Assembly: GCA_038234975.1 (NCBI GenBank)
Contig: JBBSUK010000063.1
Coordinates: 1-19,772, forward strand
DNA length: 19,772 nucleotides
Source: Schlegelella_A sp038234975
GTDB lineage: Bacteria > Pseudomonadota > Gammaproteobacteria > Burkholderiales > Burkholderiaceae_C
Direction: 5' to 3'
In this document: in pieces, positions 14,453 to 19,772 of the stretch
Position numbering within the stretch: the stretch's first letter is position 1
How the letters are laid out: every line of letters begins with the position of its first letter
Notes under the pieces: model-generated
What the model saw: only the letters and a program-made list of their open reading frames with translations
Database searches by the model: none
What the model was told of the DNA's origin: nothing
Made by a program: the position numbers and the translations under genes

Positions 14453-14458
14453 TACACT
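14453..14458 (+). promoter_or_regulatory. Possible -10 element of mobA-moeA
   Basis: TACACT ends 8 bases before an ATG at 14467. A small dyad flanks it: GTCGA (14445-14449) and TCGAC (14458-14462). There is no good -35, and no recognisable ModE box or molybdenum-cofactor riboswitch was seen. Confidence 0.35.
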
Positions 14459-14466
14459 CGACGCCC

Positions 14467-14502
14467 ATGAAGGCGCAGCAACGCGACGCGCAAACGAGAT
14501 GA
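14467..14502 (+). CDS. Possible 11-codon leader ORF before mobA
   Basis: ATG 14467 opens a mini-ORF, MKAQQRDAQTR, that ends with TGA overlapping the mobA ATG (ATGA). mobA itself has no good Shine-Dalgarno sequence, so ribosomes finishing the mini-ORF could restart at mobA. The mini-ORF also lacks a ribosome-binding site but stands just after a -10-like box, which fits a leaderless start. Such a short frame can occur by chance. Confidence 0.3.
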   Translation: MKAQQRDAQTR

Positions 14503-15098
14503 TCGACCGCAGCGAGATCACCGGGCTCGTGCTCGCCGGCGGACGCGGCAGCAGGATGGGCGGCGTCGACAAGGGGCTGCAGATCCACGACGGCATGCCG
14601 CTGGCGATGCACGCGGTGCTGCGCCTGTCGCCGCAGGTCGGCGAGATGATGATCAACGCCAACCGCAACCTCGGCGCCTACGAGTCGATGGGCGCTGCCG
14701 TCTGGCCCGACGTGCTGCCCGACCATCCGGGGCCGCTCGCCGGCTTCCTGACAGGCGTCGAGCACTGCGAGACGCCATATCTCGTCACCGTGCCGTGCGA
14801 CTCGCCGCACTTCCCCCACGATCTGGTGCAGCGACTCGCCGCCGGTCTCGAGACGGGCGACGCCGAGCTCGCGATGGCAGCGACGCACGAAGACGGCGAG
14901 CTGCGCCTGCAGCCGGTGTTCAGCCTGATGCGGACGTCGGTGCTCGAGAGCCTGGTTCGCTTCACCGCGAGCGGCCGGCGCAAGATCGACGCCTGGACGG
15001 CGACGCTGCGAACCGCGACGGTGGCGTTCGACGACGCCGATGCCTTCGTCAACGCCAACACGCTCGACGAGTTGCGGGCGCTCGGTCGCGATGGCTGA
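14499..15098 (+). CDS. mobA: Molybdenum cofactor guanylyltransferase MobA
   Basis: MobA joins GMP from GTP to molybdopterin to form the (bis-)MGD cofactor used by formate dehydrogenases and other DMSO-reductase family enzymes. The 199-residue protein has the nucleotide-binding signature LVLAGGRGSRMGGVDKGL (10-27), INANRNLGAYESMG, DHPGPLAGFLTGVEH, the Mg-binding aspartate in TVPCDSPHFP (D101, same number as in E. coli), and the ELRLQPVFSLM segment. The ATG at 14499 gives the family-typical N-terminus; the longer open frame upstream has no similarity. It overlaps moeA by 8 bases. MobA here is alone and is not fused to MobB or MoaE. Confidence 0.95.
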   Translation: MIDRSEITGLVLAGGRGSRMGGVDKGLQIHDGMPLAMHAVLRLSPQVGEMMINANRNLGAYESMGAAVWPDVLPDHPGPLAGFLTGVEHCETPYLVTVPCDSPHFPHDLVQRLAAGLETGDAELAMAATHEDGELRLQPVFSLMRTSVLESLVRFTASGRRKIDAWTATLRTATVAFDDADAFVNANTLDELRALGRDG

Positions 15099-16395
15099 CG
15101 CGGCGCCCGCCGCGCCGCCCTCGCTGCAGGAGATCGCCTCCTGCATCGCCGGCTACGACCCGAAGGCGCTTCCCGTCGCGCAGGCGCAGGCATTCATCGC
15201 TCGACTCGCGATGCCGGTCGGTGCCGTCGAGTCGGTGGCACTGCGCTCGGCGCTCGGCCGCGTGCTCGCGCACGACGTCGTCTCCGGCATCGACGTACCC
15301 GGTCTCGACAACTCGGCGATGGACGGCTACGCGCTGCGCGGCAGCGACCTCGCCGCCGACGGGGACACCGTGCTCGATCCGGTCGGAACCGGGTTCGCGG
15401 GCGTGCGCCACGAGGGCGCGGTGGCGGCCGGACAGTGCGTGCGCATCATGACCGGTGCGGTCATGCCCGCGGGACTCGACACCGTCGTGCCACAGGAGTT
15501 CACGCGCGCCGACGGCGACCGCATCGTCGTCCCGTCCGGCGTCGTGCGCACCGGCGACAACCGGCGGCTGGCCGGAGAGGACATCGCCCGCGGCGCCGTC
15601 GCGCTCGCCGCGGGCCGCCTGCTGCGGCCTTCCGACCTCGGCCTGCTCGCGTCGCTCGGTCACGGCGAGGTCGCGGTGCGAAGACGCCTGCGCGTCGCCT
15701 TCTTCTCCACCGGCAGCGAGCTGCGCTCGATCGGCGAGCCGCTCGATCCCGGATGCGTGTACGACAGCAACCGCTACACGCTGTGGGCCATGCTGCAGCG
15801 ACTCGGCGTCGACACGATCGACCTCGGCGTCGTTCGCGACGACCCCGCAGCGCTCGAGGCCGCGTTCTCGAGCGCAGCGCGCGACGCCGACGCCGTCGTC
15901 ACGTCGGGCGGCGTCAGCGTCGGCGAGGCCGACCACACCAAGCTCGTCATGGCCAGGCTCGGCGACGTGCTGTTCTGGCGCATCGCCATGCGGCCCGGCC
16001 GGCCGATGGCGATCGGCCGCATCGACACCGGCGGCGGCCGCAGCGCGTTGCTGTTCGGTCTGCCCGGCAACCCGGTCGCCGTGATGGTGACCTTCTATGC
16101 ACTGGTGCGCGACGCCCTGCTGGCGATGAGCGGCGCCACCGCAGCGCCGTTGCCCATGCTGCGCGCCGCGTGCGCGACCGCGATCCGCAAGCGCCGGGGC
16201 CGGACGGAGTACCAGCGCGGCATCGTCTCGCGAGCGCCATCGGGGGACTGGCAGGTGCGGATCACCGGGTCGCAGGGCTCGGGCATCCTGAGCAGCATGA
16301 GCGAGGCGAACGGGCTCGTCGTGCTCGACCACGACCAGGGCGATGTCGCCGCCGGGGAAGCGGTCGACGTGCTGCCGTTCGACGGGCTGGTCTGA
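15091..16395 (+). CDS. moeA: Molybdopterin molybdenumtransferase MoeA
   Basis: MoeA inserts molybdate (or tungstate) into adenylated molybdopterin. The 434-residue protein has the first conserved block GIDVPGLDNSAMDGYALRG (catalytic-site D78), the MIMTGA-type segment VRIMTGAVMPAGLDTVVPQE, TGDNRRLAGEDI, the MoCF-like domain with STGSEL, YDSNRYTL and SGGVSVGEADHTK (D281), and GLPGNPVAVMVTFY. The C-terminal beta domain ends in VLPFDGL. The ATG at 15091 overlaps the end of mobA in another frame, so the two are co-translated. The first 35 residues are a betaproteobacterial-style extension (SLQEIASCIAGYDPKALPV). It converges on fdhD with a 27-base gap. Confidence 0.95.
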   Translation: MADAAPAAPPSLQEIASCIAGYDPKALPVAQAQAFIARLAMPVGAVESVALRSALGRVLAHDVVSGIDVPGLDNSAMDGYALRGSDLAADGDTVLDPVGTGFAGVRHEGAVAAGQCVRIMTGAVMPAGLDTVVPQEFTRADGDRIVVPSGVVRTGDNRRLAGEDIARGAVALAAGRLLRPSDLGLLASLGHGEVAVRRRLRVAFFSTGSELRSIGEPLDPGCVYDSNRYTLWAMLQRLGVDTIDLGVVRDDPAALEAAFSSAARDADAVVTSGGVSVGEADHTKLVMARLGDVLFWRIAMRPGRPMAIGRIDTGGGRSALLFGLPGNPVAVMVTFYALVRDALLAMSGATAAPLPMLRAACATAIRKRRGRTEYQRGIVSRAPSGDWQVRITGSQGSGILSSMSEANGLVVLDHDQGDVAAGEAVDVLPFDGLV

Positions 16396-16422
16396 GAGGG
16401 CGGCCCGGGAAGCGTCGCCAGG

Positions 16423-17259
16423 TCACGGCACCGCTCGGCGCGGGGGCTCGGGTTCAGCGTCGAACCGATCGAAACCGCAGTAGCAGATGAAGTGGCGGTT
16501 GGTGGCCCGGCCGAACAGCGTCATGCCGAGCTTGGTGGCGACCTCGTGCCCCATCTGCGTGATGCCGCTGCGCGAGACGATGATCGGAACGCCCATCTGT
16601 GCCGACTTGATCACCATCTCGCTCGTGAGACGGCCCGTCGTGTAGAAGATCTTGTCACCGCCGTCGATGCCGCCGATCCACATCCACCCGGCGATCGTGT
16701 CGATCGCGTTGTGCCGGCCGACGTCCTCGACGAACAGCATCAGCTCGCTCTGTCGAAACAGCGCGCAGCCGTGCACCGAGCCGGCCGACTTGTACGTGGT
16801 CTCCTGGCGACGGACGCTGTCGAGCAAGCCGTAAAGCGCAGCTTGCGACAACCGCCCCGCCGGATCGCTGGGCGGCGGCAGGCGGACCCGGTCGAGGTCG
16901 CCCATCAGGTCGCCGAAGACGGTGCCCTGGCCGCATCCGGTCGTGACGACGCGCCGCGCCGTCTTCTCGTCGAAGCGCTCGATGCCGGCGCGCGTCTTCA
17001 CGGCGGCGGCATCGACATCCCAGTCGACGGTGATCGAGTCGAGGTCGTCGACACGGTCGACGAGGCGCTGGTTGCGCAGGTAGCCGAGCACGAGCAGCTC
17101 GGGCGCTGCGCCGAGCGTCATCAGCGTCACGAGCTCGCGGTTGTCGACGAACACGGTGAGCGCCCGCTCGGCCGGGATCGAGATCGAGCGCTCTGCACCG
17201 AACTCGTCGCGGACCGTGATCTCGCGGGTGAGCGGCGCGATGGCCGCGGTAAGGCGCAG
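16423..17259 (-). CDS. fdhD: Formate dehydrogenase accessory sulfurtransferase FdhD (start codon unclear)
   Basis: FdhD carries sulfur from the cysteine desulfurase to the Mo/W-bis-MGD cofactor, which is needed for active formate dehydrogenase. Family sequence is seen from IPAERALTVFVDNRELVTLM through VTTGCGQGTVFGDLM, TTYKSAGSVHGCALF, FVEDVGRHNAIDTIAGWM, YTTGRLTSEMVIKSAQMGVP and SRSGITQMGHEVA. The usual CxxC is reduced to GCGQG, with one cysteine. The start is a puzzle. No ATG, GTG or TTG lies in frame between 17553, far inside the upstream gene's coding region, and a GTG at 17154, which would cut into the conserved N-terminal strand. I give the end as a CTG at 17257-17259, 11 bases after the upstream stop; an ATC at 17239-17241 is another option. 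The coding frame itself is intact to its stop. Confidence 0.85.
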   Translation of the reverse strand: MRLTAAIAPLTREITVRDEFGAERSISIPAERALTVFVDNRELVTLMTLGAAPELLVLGYLRNQRLVDRVDDLDSITVDWDVDAAAVKTRAGIERFDEKTARRVVTTGCGQGTVFGDLMGDLDRVRLPPPSDPAGRLSQAALYGLLDSVRRQETTYKSAGSVHGCALFRQSELMLFVEDVGRHNAIDTIAGWMWIGGIDGGDKIFYTTGRLTSEMVIKSAQMGVPIIVSRSGITQMGHEVATKLGMTLFGRATNRHFICYCGFDRFDAEPEPPRRAVP

Positions 17260-17270
17260 GCCGGACGTGG

Positions 17271-17672
17271 CTATTTGCGCGGGCCCGTTATCTCGGCGGA
17301 GGTCGCCTTGCCGCTGGGCGGCGATGTCGCCATGGCGGCAGGCGAGTGCGCGCCTGCGGCCTCGAGCGGCTTGTCGCCCGCGGGCACAGCTGCGGCGTAG
17401 GCGCCCGGGTCGGCGCAGGCCGGGGTCGCGATCGGCGCGGCAGGTGCAGATGACGCCGACGCCGGCGATGCCGACGCCGCCGTGCTGCGGTATGCAGCGG
17501 CCACCCGATCCATCGACATGCAGAGTTGATAGGCGCCGACCTTGCCACTCCACGCGGCCTTCGCCGCCGTCTCGGCGGCCTTGGCCTTGGCCTCTTCGCT
17601 CGGCGGCGGCAACTTGGCCAGCGCGGGACCCGAGAGCACCGACGCCAGCAACACGACAGCAAGAATGCGCAT
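17271..17672 (-). CDS. Small exported protein of the formate dehydrogenase operon, unknown function
   Basis: The 133-residue product has a signal peptide (MRILAVVLLASVLSGPALA, cleavage before KLPPPS), a helical Ala/Lys segment (EEAKAKAAETAAKAAWSGKV), a central AYQLCMSMDRVAAAYR with one cysteine, a second cysteine in TPACADPGAY, and an Ala/Pro/Ser-rich tail ending AGAHSPAAMATSPPSG. Similar unnamed proteins occur, as far as I recall, next to fdh genes in other Burkholderiales. The two cysteines could form a disulfide in the periplasm. GAAGGGA precedes the ATG at 17672; an ATG at 17696 is a less likely start. It lies 35 bases after fdhC and just before fdhD, so it is probably an accessory protein of the enzyme. 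Confidence 0.75.
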   Translation of the reverse strand: MRILAVVLLASVLSGPALAKLPPPSEEAKAKAAETAAKAAWSGKVGAYQLCMSMDRVAAAYRSTAASASPASASSAPAAPIATPACADPGAYAAAVPAGDKPLEAAGAHSPAAMATSPPSGKATSAEITGPRK

Positions 17673-17707
17673 CTGATCGTTTCCCTTCACCAACATGATC
17701 GGTCTCG

Positions 17708-18883
17708 TCAGGCCGCCGGCTGTTCGCGAGGCGGCGGCGTGGTGGCGCTGCGCTCGGCCGGGATTCGCCCGGCCTCGATGTCGTCGTACCAGAGCCGGTG
17801 GTGCTCGCGAGCCCATGCGTCGTCGACGTAACCGGTCTTCATCGCCCGGTACGAACCGCGCATGCCGATCGTGCCGATGTAGATGTGGCCGAGGAAGACC
17901 CCCATGATCAGCACGGCGGCGATCGAATGGACGATGTGCGCGACCTGCATGTCGTCGCGCAGGTAGGCCAGGCCGGGGATGACCTGATCGAGGACGAGCC
18001 CCGAGCCGACGACGATGCTGCCCAACAGCAAGACGCCGAGCCAGAACACGATCTTCTCGCCGGCGTTGAAGCGGTGCGTCGGCGGCTCGCCGCCACCGAA
18101 CAGGCCGCCCGCCTTCTTCAGCCAGAGCCAGTCGTCGCCGCTCGGCCAGTTGCTGCGCAGGAAGGTGAAGAAGACGATGACGAGCGAGACGGCGAAGAGT
18201 GGCCCGAAGAAGTTGTGCGCGGTCTTCAGAAACCACGTCAACCAGCCGAACAGCAACCCGCCGGTGACCGGCAGCACCCAGAACTTGCCGAACGCCATGA
18301 CGATCCCCGAGATCGCCAGCACGCAGAAGGCGATCGCGTTCGACCAGTGCGCGGCACGCTCGAAGTAGGTGAAGCGCTCGATGAAGCGGTGGCCGGTGTT
18401 GGTCGCGTGGCCGAACGGGCCGCGCGCGAAGAAGTAGAGCGCCAGCGCGAGGACCACGATGACGAGCAGCGCGCCGCCGTAGGGAATGATCCACCAGTTG
18501 CGGATCTGCCGCCACGCCTCGCCGGCGGTGGCATAGCGCGTTCCGGGGTAGGCGGTGAAGGGCTGGATGAGCGCGCCGCGATCGCCCATGTCGAGGTTGT
18601 TGACCGTCCCCGGCTTGCTGCCCGAATCGTGGACGCCGCGCCAGAACGGCGCATTGTTTCCGGGCTGGCTGCGGGCTCGCTGGGCGTTGGTGTCGTCGGG
18701 GCGCGGCATCAGCGCGGACGCCGCTGCCGCCGGCGCGGTGGCGTTGTCGCTGGGCAGCAGCTGGGTCGGCGTTGCAGCGCCGCCCGGAGGCGGTGCGCCC
18801 GCCGTGTCCTGGGCAACGGCGAGTGTCGAGGCACAGACCGCCGCCAGCGCGAGCAGCCACGCGATCGGGTGAGTACGGCGCAT
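17708..18883 (-). CDS. fdhC: Formate dehydrogenase gamma subunit (cytochrome b556)
   Basis: This subunit anchors formate dehydrogenase in the inner membrane and passes electrons from the iron-sulfur subunit through b hemes to quinone. The 391-residue protein has a signal peptide (MRRTHPIAWLLALAAVCAST, cleavage after VAQ or VAQD), a 100-residue Ala/Pro-rich periplasmic stretch longer than in E. coli FdoI/FdnI, then about five membrane helices (roughly 131-153, 180-200, 220-242, 277-300, 315-340). Likely heme ligands are H179 (ERAAHWSNA), H223 (KTAHNFFG), H316/H319 (VAHIVHS) and H333 (GHIYIG). The family block GMRGSYRAMKTGYVDDAWAR closes the protein. GAGGAG stands six bases before the ATG. The gene follows the lipoprotein gene after 37 bases. 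Confidence 0.94.
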   Translation of the reverse strand: MRRTHPIAWLLALAAVCASTLAVAQDTAGAPPPGGAATPTQLLPSDNATAPAAAASALMPRPDDTNAQRARSQPGNNAPFWRGVHDSGSKPGTVNNLDMGDRGALIQPFTAYPGTRYATAGEAWRQIRNWWIIPYGGALLVIVVLALALYFFARGPFGHATNTGHRFIERFTYFERAAHWSNAIAFCVLAISGIVMAFGKFWVLPVTGGLLFGWLTWFLKTAHNFFGPLFAVSLVIVFFTFLRSNWPSGDDWLWLKKAGGLFGGGEPPTHRFNAGEKIVFWLGVLLLGSIVVGSGLVLDQVIPGLAYLRDDMQVAHIVHSIAAVLIMGVFLGHIYIGTIGMRGSYRAMKTGYVDDAWAREHHRLWYDDIEAGRIPAERSATTPPPREQPAA

Positions 18884-18920
18884 GTCCGGCTCCTCGCTTG
18901 TCGTTCGGATTCGCGAACTC

Positions 18921-19157
18921 TTACTTGCGCGGCGCGTAGTCGTTCTGCGCCTGCGTTCGCGCGCTCAACTGGGCATTCCAGCTCGCTTCGTTGCCAGGCG
19001 TCCAGCCGGGCGCGACGTAGCCGTTGTCGACGACCTGCCACGGAGCGCCGTCGACCTTCTTCGCCGTGCCGGCGGGAATCGTCTGCACCCTTTCGCCGCA
19101 ACCCGACAGCGCCGCGAGCACGGCACCGGCGGCGACCATGACGATCAGCCTCGTCAT
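18921..19157 (-). CDS. Small lipoprotein in the formate dehydrogenase operon
   Basis: The 78-residue product begins MTRLIVMVAAGAVLAALSGC: a lipoprotein signal whose lipobox LSGC should be cut and lipidated at C20. The 58-residue mature part is polar and includes TIPAGTAKKVDGAPWQVVDN, then GYVAPGWTPGNEASWNAQL and a closing RTQAQNDYAPRK. I recall similar unnamed small lipoproteins between fdhB and fdhC in other Burkholderiales. Its ATG overlaps the fdhB stop (ATGA), so it is co-translated with fdhB. A structural or assembly role for the formate dehydrogenase complex is an inference from position and coupling. Confidence 0.8.
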   Translation of the reverse strand: MTRLIVMVAAGAVLAALSGCGERVQTIPAGTAKKVDGAPWQVVDNGYVAPGWTPGNEASWNAQLSARTQAQNDYAPRK

Positions 19158-19772
19158 TTCTTCGGCCCCGCTGCGGGCTGCGACGGCGCAGCGCCACTGC
19201 TCGGCTTGCCGTAGGCCGTGCCCCAGCCCCAGACTTCGCTGCCCTTGCCGCGGTTGAGCACGCGGGTGCGGAAGATGTCGGCGACGATGTCGCCGTCGCC
19301 GCCGAGCAGCGCCTTGGTCGAGCACATCTCGGCGCACGCCGGCAGCTTGCCTTCGGCGAGCCGGTTGCGGCCGTACTTCTCGTACTCGGCGTGGCTGCCG
19401 TTCTCCTCCGGACCACCGGCGCAGAAGGTGCACTTGTCCATCTTGCCGCGCAGGCCGAAGGTGCCGTTGGTCGGGAACTGCGGCGCGCCGAACGGGCAGG
19501 CGTACGAGCAGTAGCCGCAGCCGATGCAGATGTCCTTGTCGTGCAGGACGACGCCTTCGGGCGTGCGGTAGAAGCAGTCGACCGGGCAGACGGCCATGCA
19601 CGGTGCATCGGAGCAATGCATGCACGCGACCGAGATGCTGCGCTCGCCCTGCACGCCGTCGTTGAGGGTGACGACGCGACGCCGGTTCACGCCCCACGGC
19701 ACGTCGTGCTCCGCCTTGCAGGCGGTGACGCAGCCGTTGCACTCGATGCAGCGCTCGGCGTCACAGATGAAT
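19154..19772 (-). CDS. fdhB: Formate dehydrogenase beta subunit, 4Fe-4S ferredoxin type (N-terminus cut by window edge)
   Basis: FdhB relays electrons from the catalytic subunit to the cytochrome b subunit through four [4Fe-4S] clusters. The visible reading frame runs to the right edge without a stop and begins FICDAERCIECNGCVTACKA. Cysteine groups seen in order: CIECNGCVTAC, CMHCSDAPCMAVCPVDC, CIGCGYCSYACPFG, and CTFC with a later CAEMC. An ATG-like start at 19702 would remove the first cluster motif, so the true start lies outside the window. The C-terminus after VWGWGTAYGKP is a short Ala/Pro/Ser tail without the membrane helix seen in E. coli FdnH. The Mo/W-selenium or cysteine catalytic subunit should lie upstream, beyond the edge. 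Confidence 0.95.
   Translation of the reverse strand, partial: FICDAERCIECNGCVTACKAEHDVPWGVNRRRVVTLNDGVQGERSISVACMHCSDAPCMAVCPVDCFYRTPEGVVLHDKDICIGCGYCSYACPFGAPQFPTNGTFGLRGKMDKCTFCAGGPEENGSHAEYEKYGRNRLAEGKLPACAEMCSTKALLGGDGDIVADIFRTRVLNRGKGSEVWGWGTAYGKPSSGAAPSQPAAGPKK

Noticed and set aside
14428..14498. Molybdenum-cofactor riboswitch or ModE site before mobA
   Set aside because: The gap is too short for the Moco riboswitch fold, and no ModE half-sites are visible.
13715..14668. Long N-terminal extension of TupC
   Set aside because: The open frame runs through tupB in a different frame with Arg/Ala-rich composition typical of shadow translation in GC-rich DNA. The ATGA junction fixes the TupC start.
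17265..17300. Programmed -1 frameshift joining the small exported protein to FdhD
   Set aside because: The FdhD frame is -1 relative to the upstream gene, but no slippery heptamer stands before the TAG (only CGC AAA TAG). It would also fuse a periplasmic protein to a cytoplasmic one.
1..19772. Mobile elements, phage genes, defence systems or CRISPR arrays
   Set aside because: No transposase, integrase, nuclease-defence gene or regularly spaced direct repeats were found. Composition is even across the window, and all genes look native.

Overview
The window is very GC-rich and densely coded. Its best matches by recognition are proteins of Burkholderiales (Betaproteobacteria), in the Rubrivivax/Leptothrix/Methylibium style. 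The basis is the flgB/flgA-flgM-flgN arrangement, a Bug-family solute-binding protein, the dinB variant, dCTP deaminase of the betaproteobacterial type, and the layout of the formate dehydrogenase operon. The placement rests on recognition of protein families, not on a search. I saw no rRNA, tRNA, CRISPR, insertion sequence or prophage gene, and no intergenic gap longer than about 140 bases.

Layout from left to right. (1) 1-2158: edge of a flagellar locus. flgB runs off the left end on the minus strand; flgA, flgM and flgN read rightward, and flgM has its own near-perfect sigma-28 promoter. (2) 2204-7542: housekeeping and metabolic genes. These are a GNAT acetyltransferase, DNA polymerase IV (dinB), an FMN-dependent L-lactate/2-hydroxyacid dehydrogenase overlapping a small membrane protein, a dcd-ypfJ pair on the minus strand, and an Mpo1-like membrane dioxygenase. 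(3) 7542-7639: a dense GC-rich palindromic element plus a terminator-like hairpin. (4) 7683-10377: a DadA-like FAD oxidoreductase followed by a Bug-family periplasmic binding protein, then a small exported repeat protein on the other strand. (5) 10475-19772: a molybdenum/tungsten cofactor and formate dehydrogenase island. It holds mobB, a DUF6352-like gene, the tungstate transporter tupB-tupC-tupA, mobA-moeA, fdhD, and a membrane-bound formate dehydrogenase operon that enters from the right edge (fdhB, small lipoprotein, fdhC, small exported protein, fdhD). The catalytic subunit should lie just beyond the right end.

How the genes fit together: TupABC would import tungstate (possibly molybdate). 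MoeA inserts the metal into molybdopterin. MobA adds the nucleotide to give the bis-MGD cofactor, with MobB assisting, and FdhD supplies the sulfido ligand. FdhB and FdhC carry electrons from formate into the quinone pool. The presence of a Tup system rather than ModABC next to the genes raises the possibility that this formate dehydrogenase uses tungsten. The oddest gene is fdhD: its reading frame has no ATG, GTG or TTG between deep inside the upstream gene and a point already within the conserved FdhD fold, and its usual CxxC motif has only one cysteine.

A recurring feature of the window is a -10-like hexamer ending only 6-9 bases before the start codon, without a clear Shine-Dalgarno sequence (dcd, dinB, the lactate dehydrogenase gene, mobB, the mobA leader). 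This suggests many very short or absent 5' leaders.
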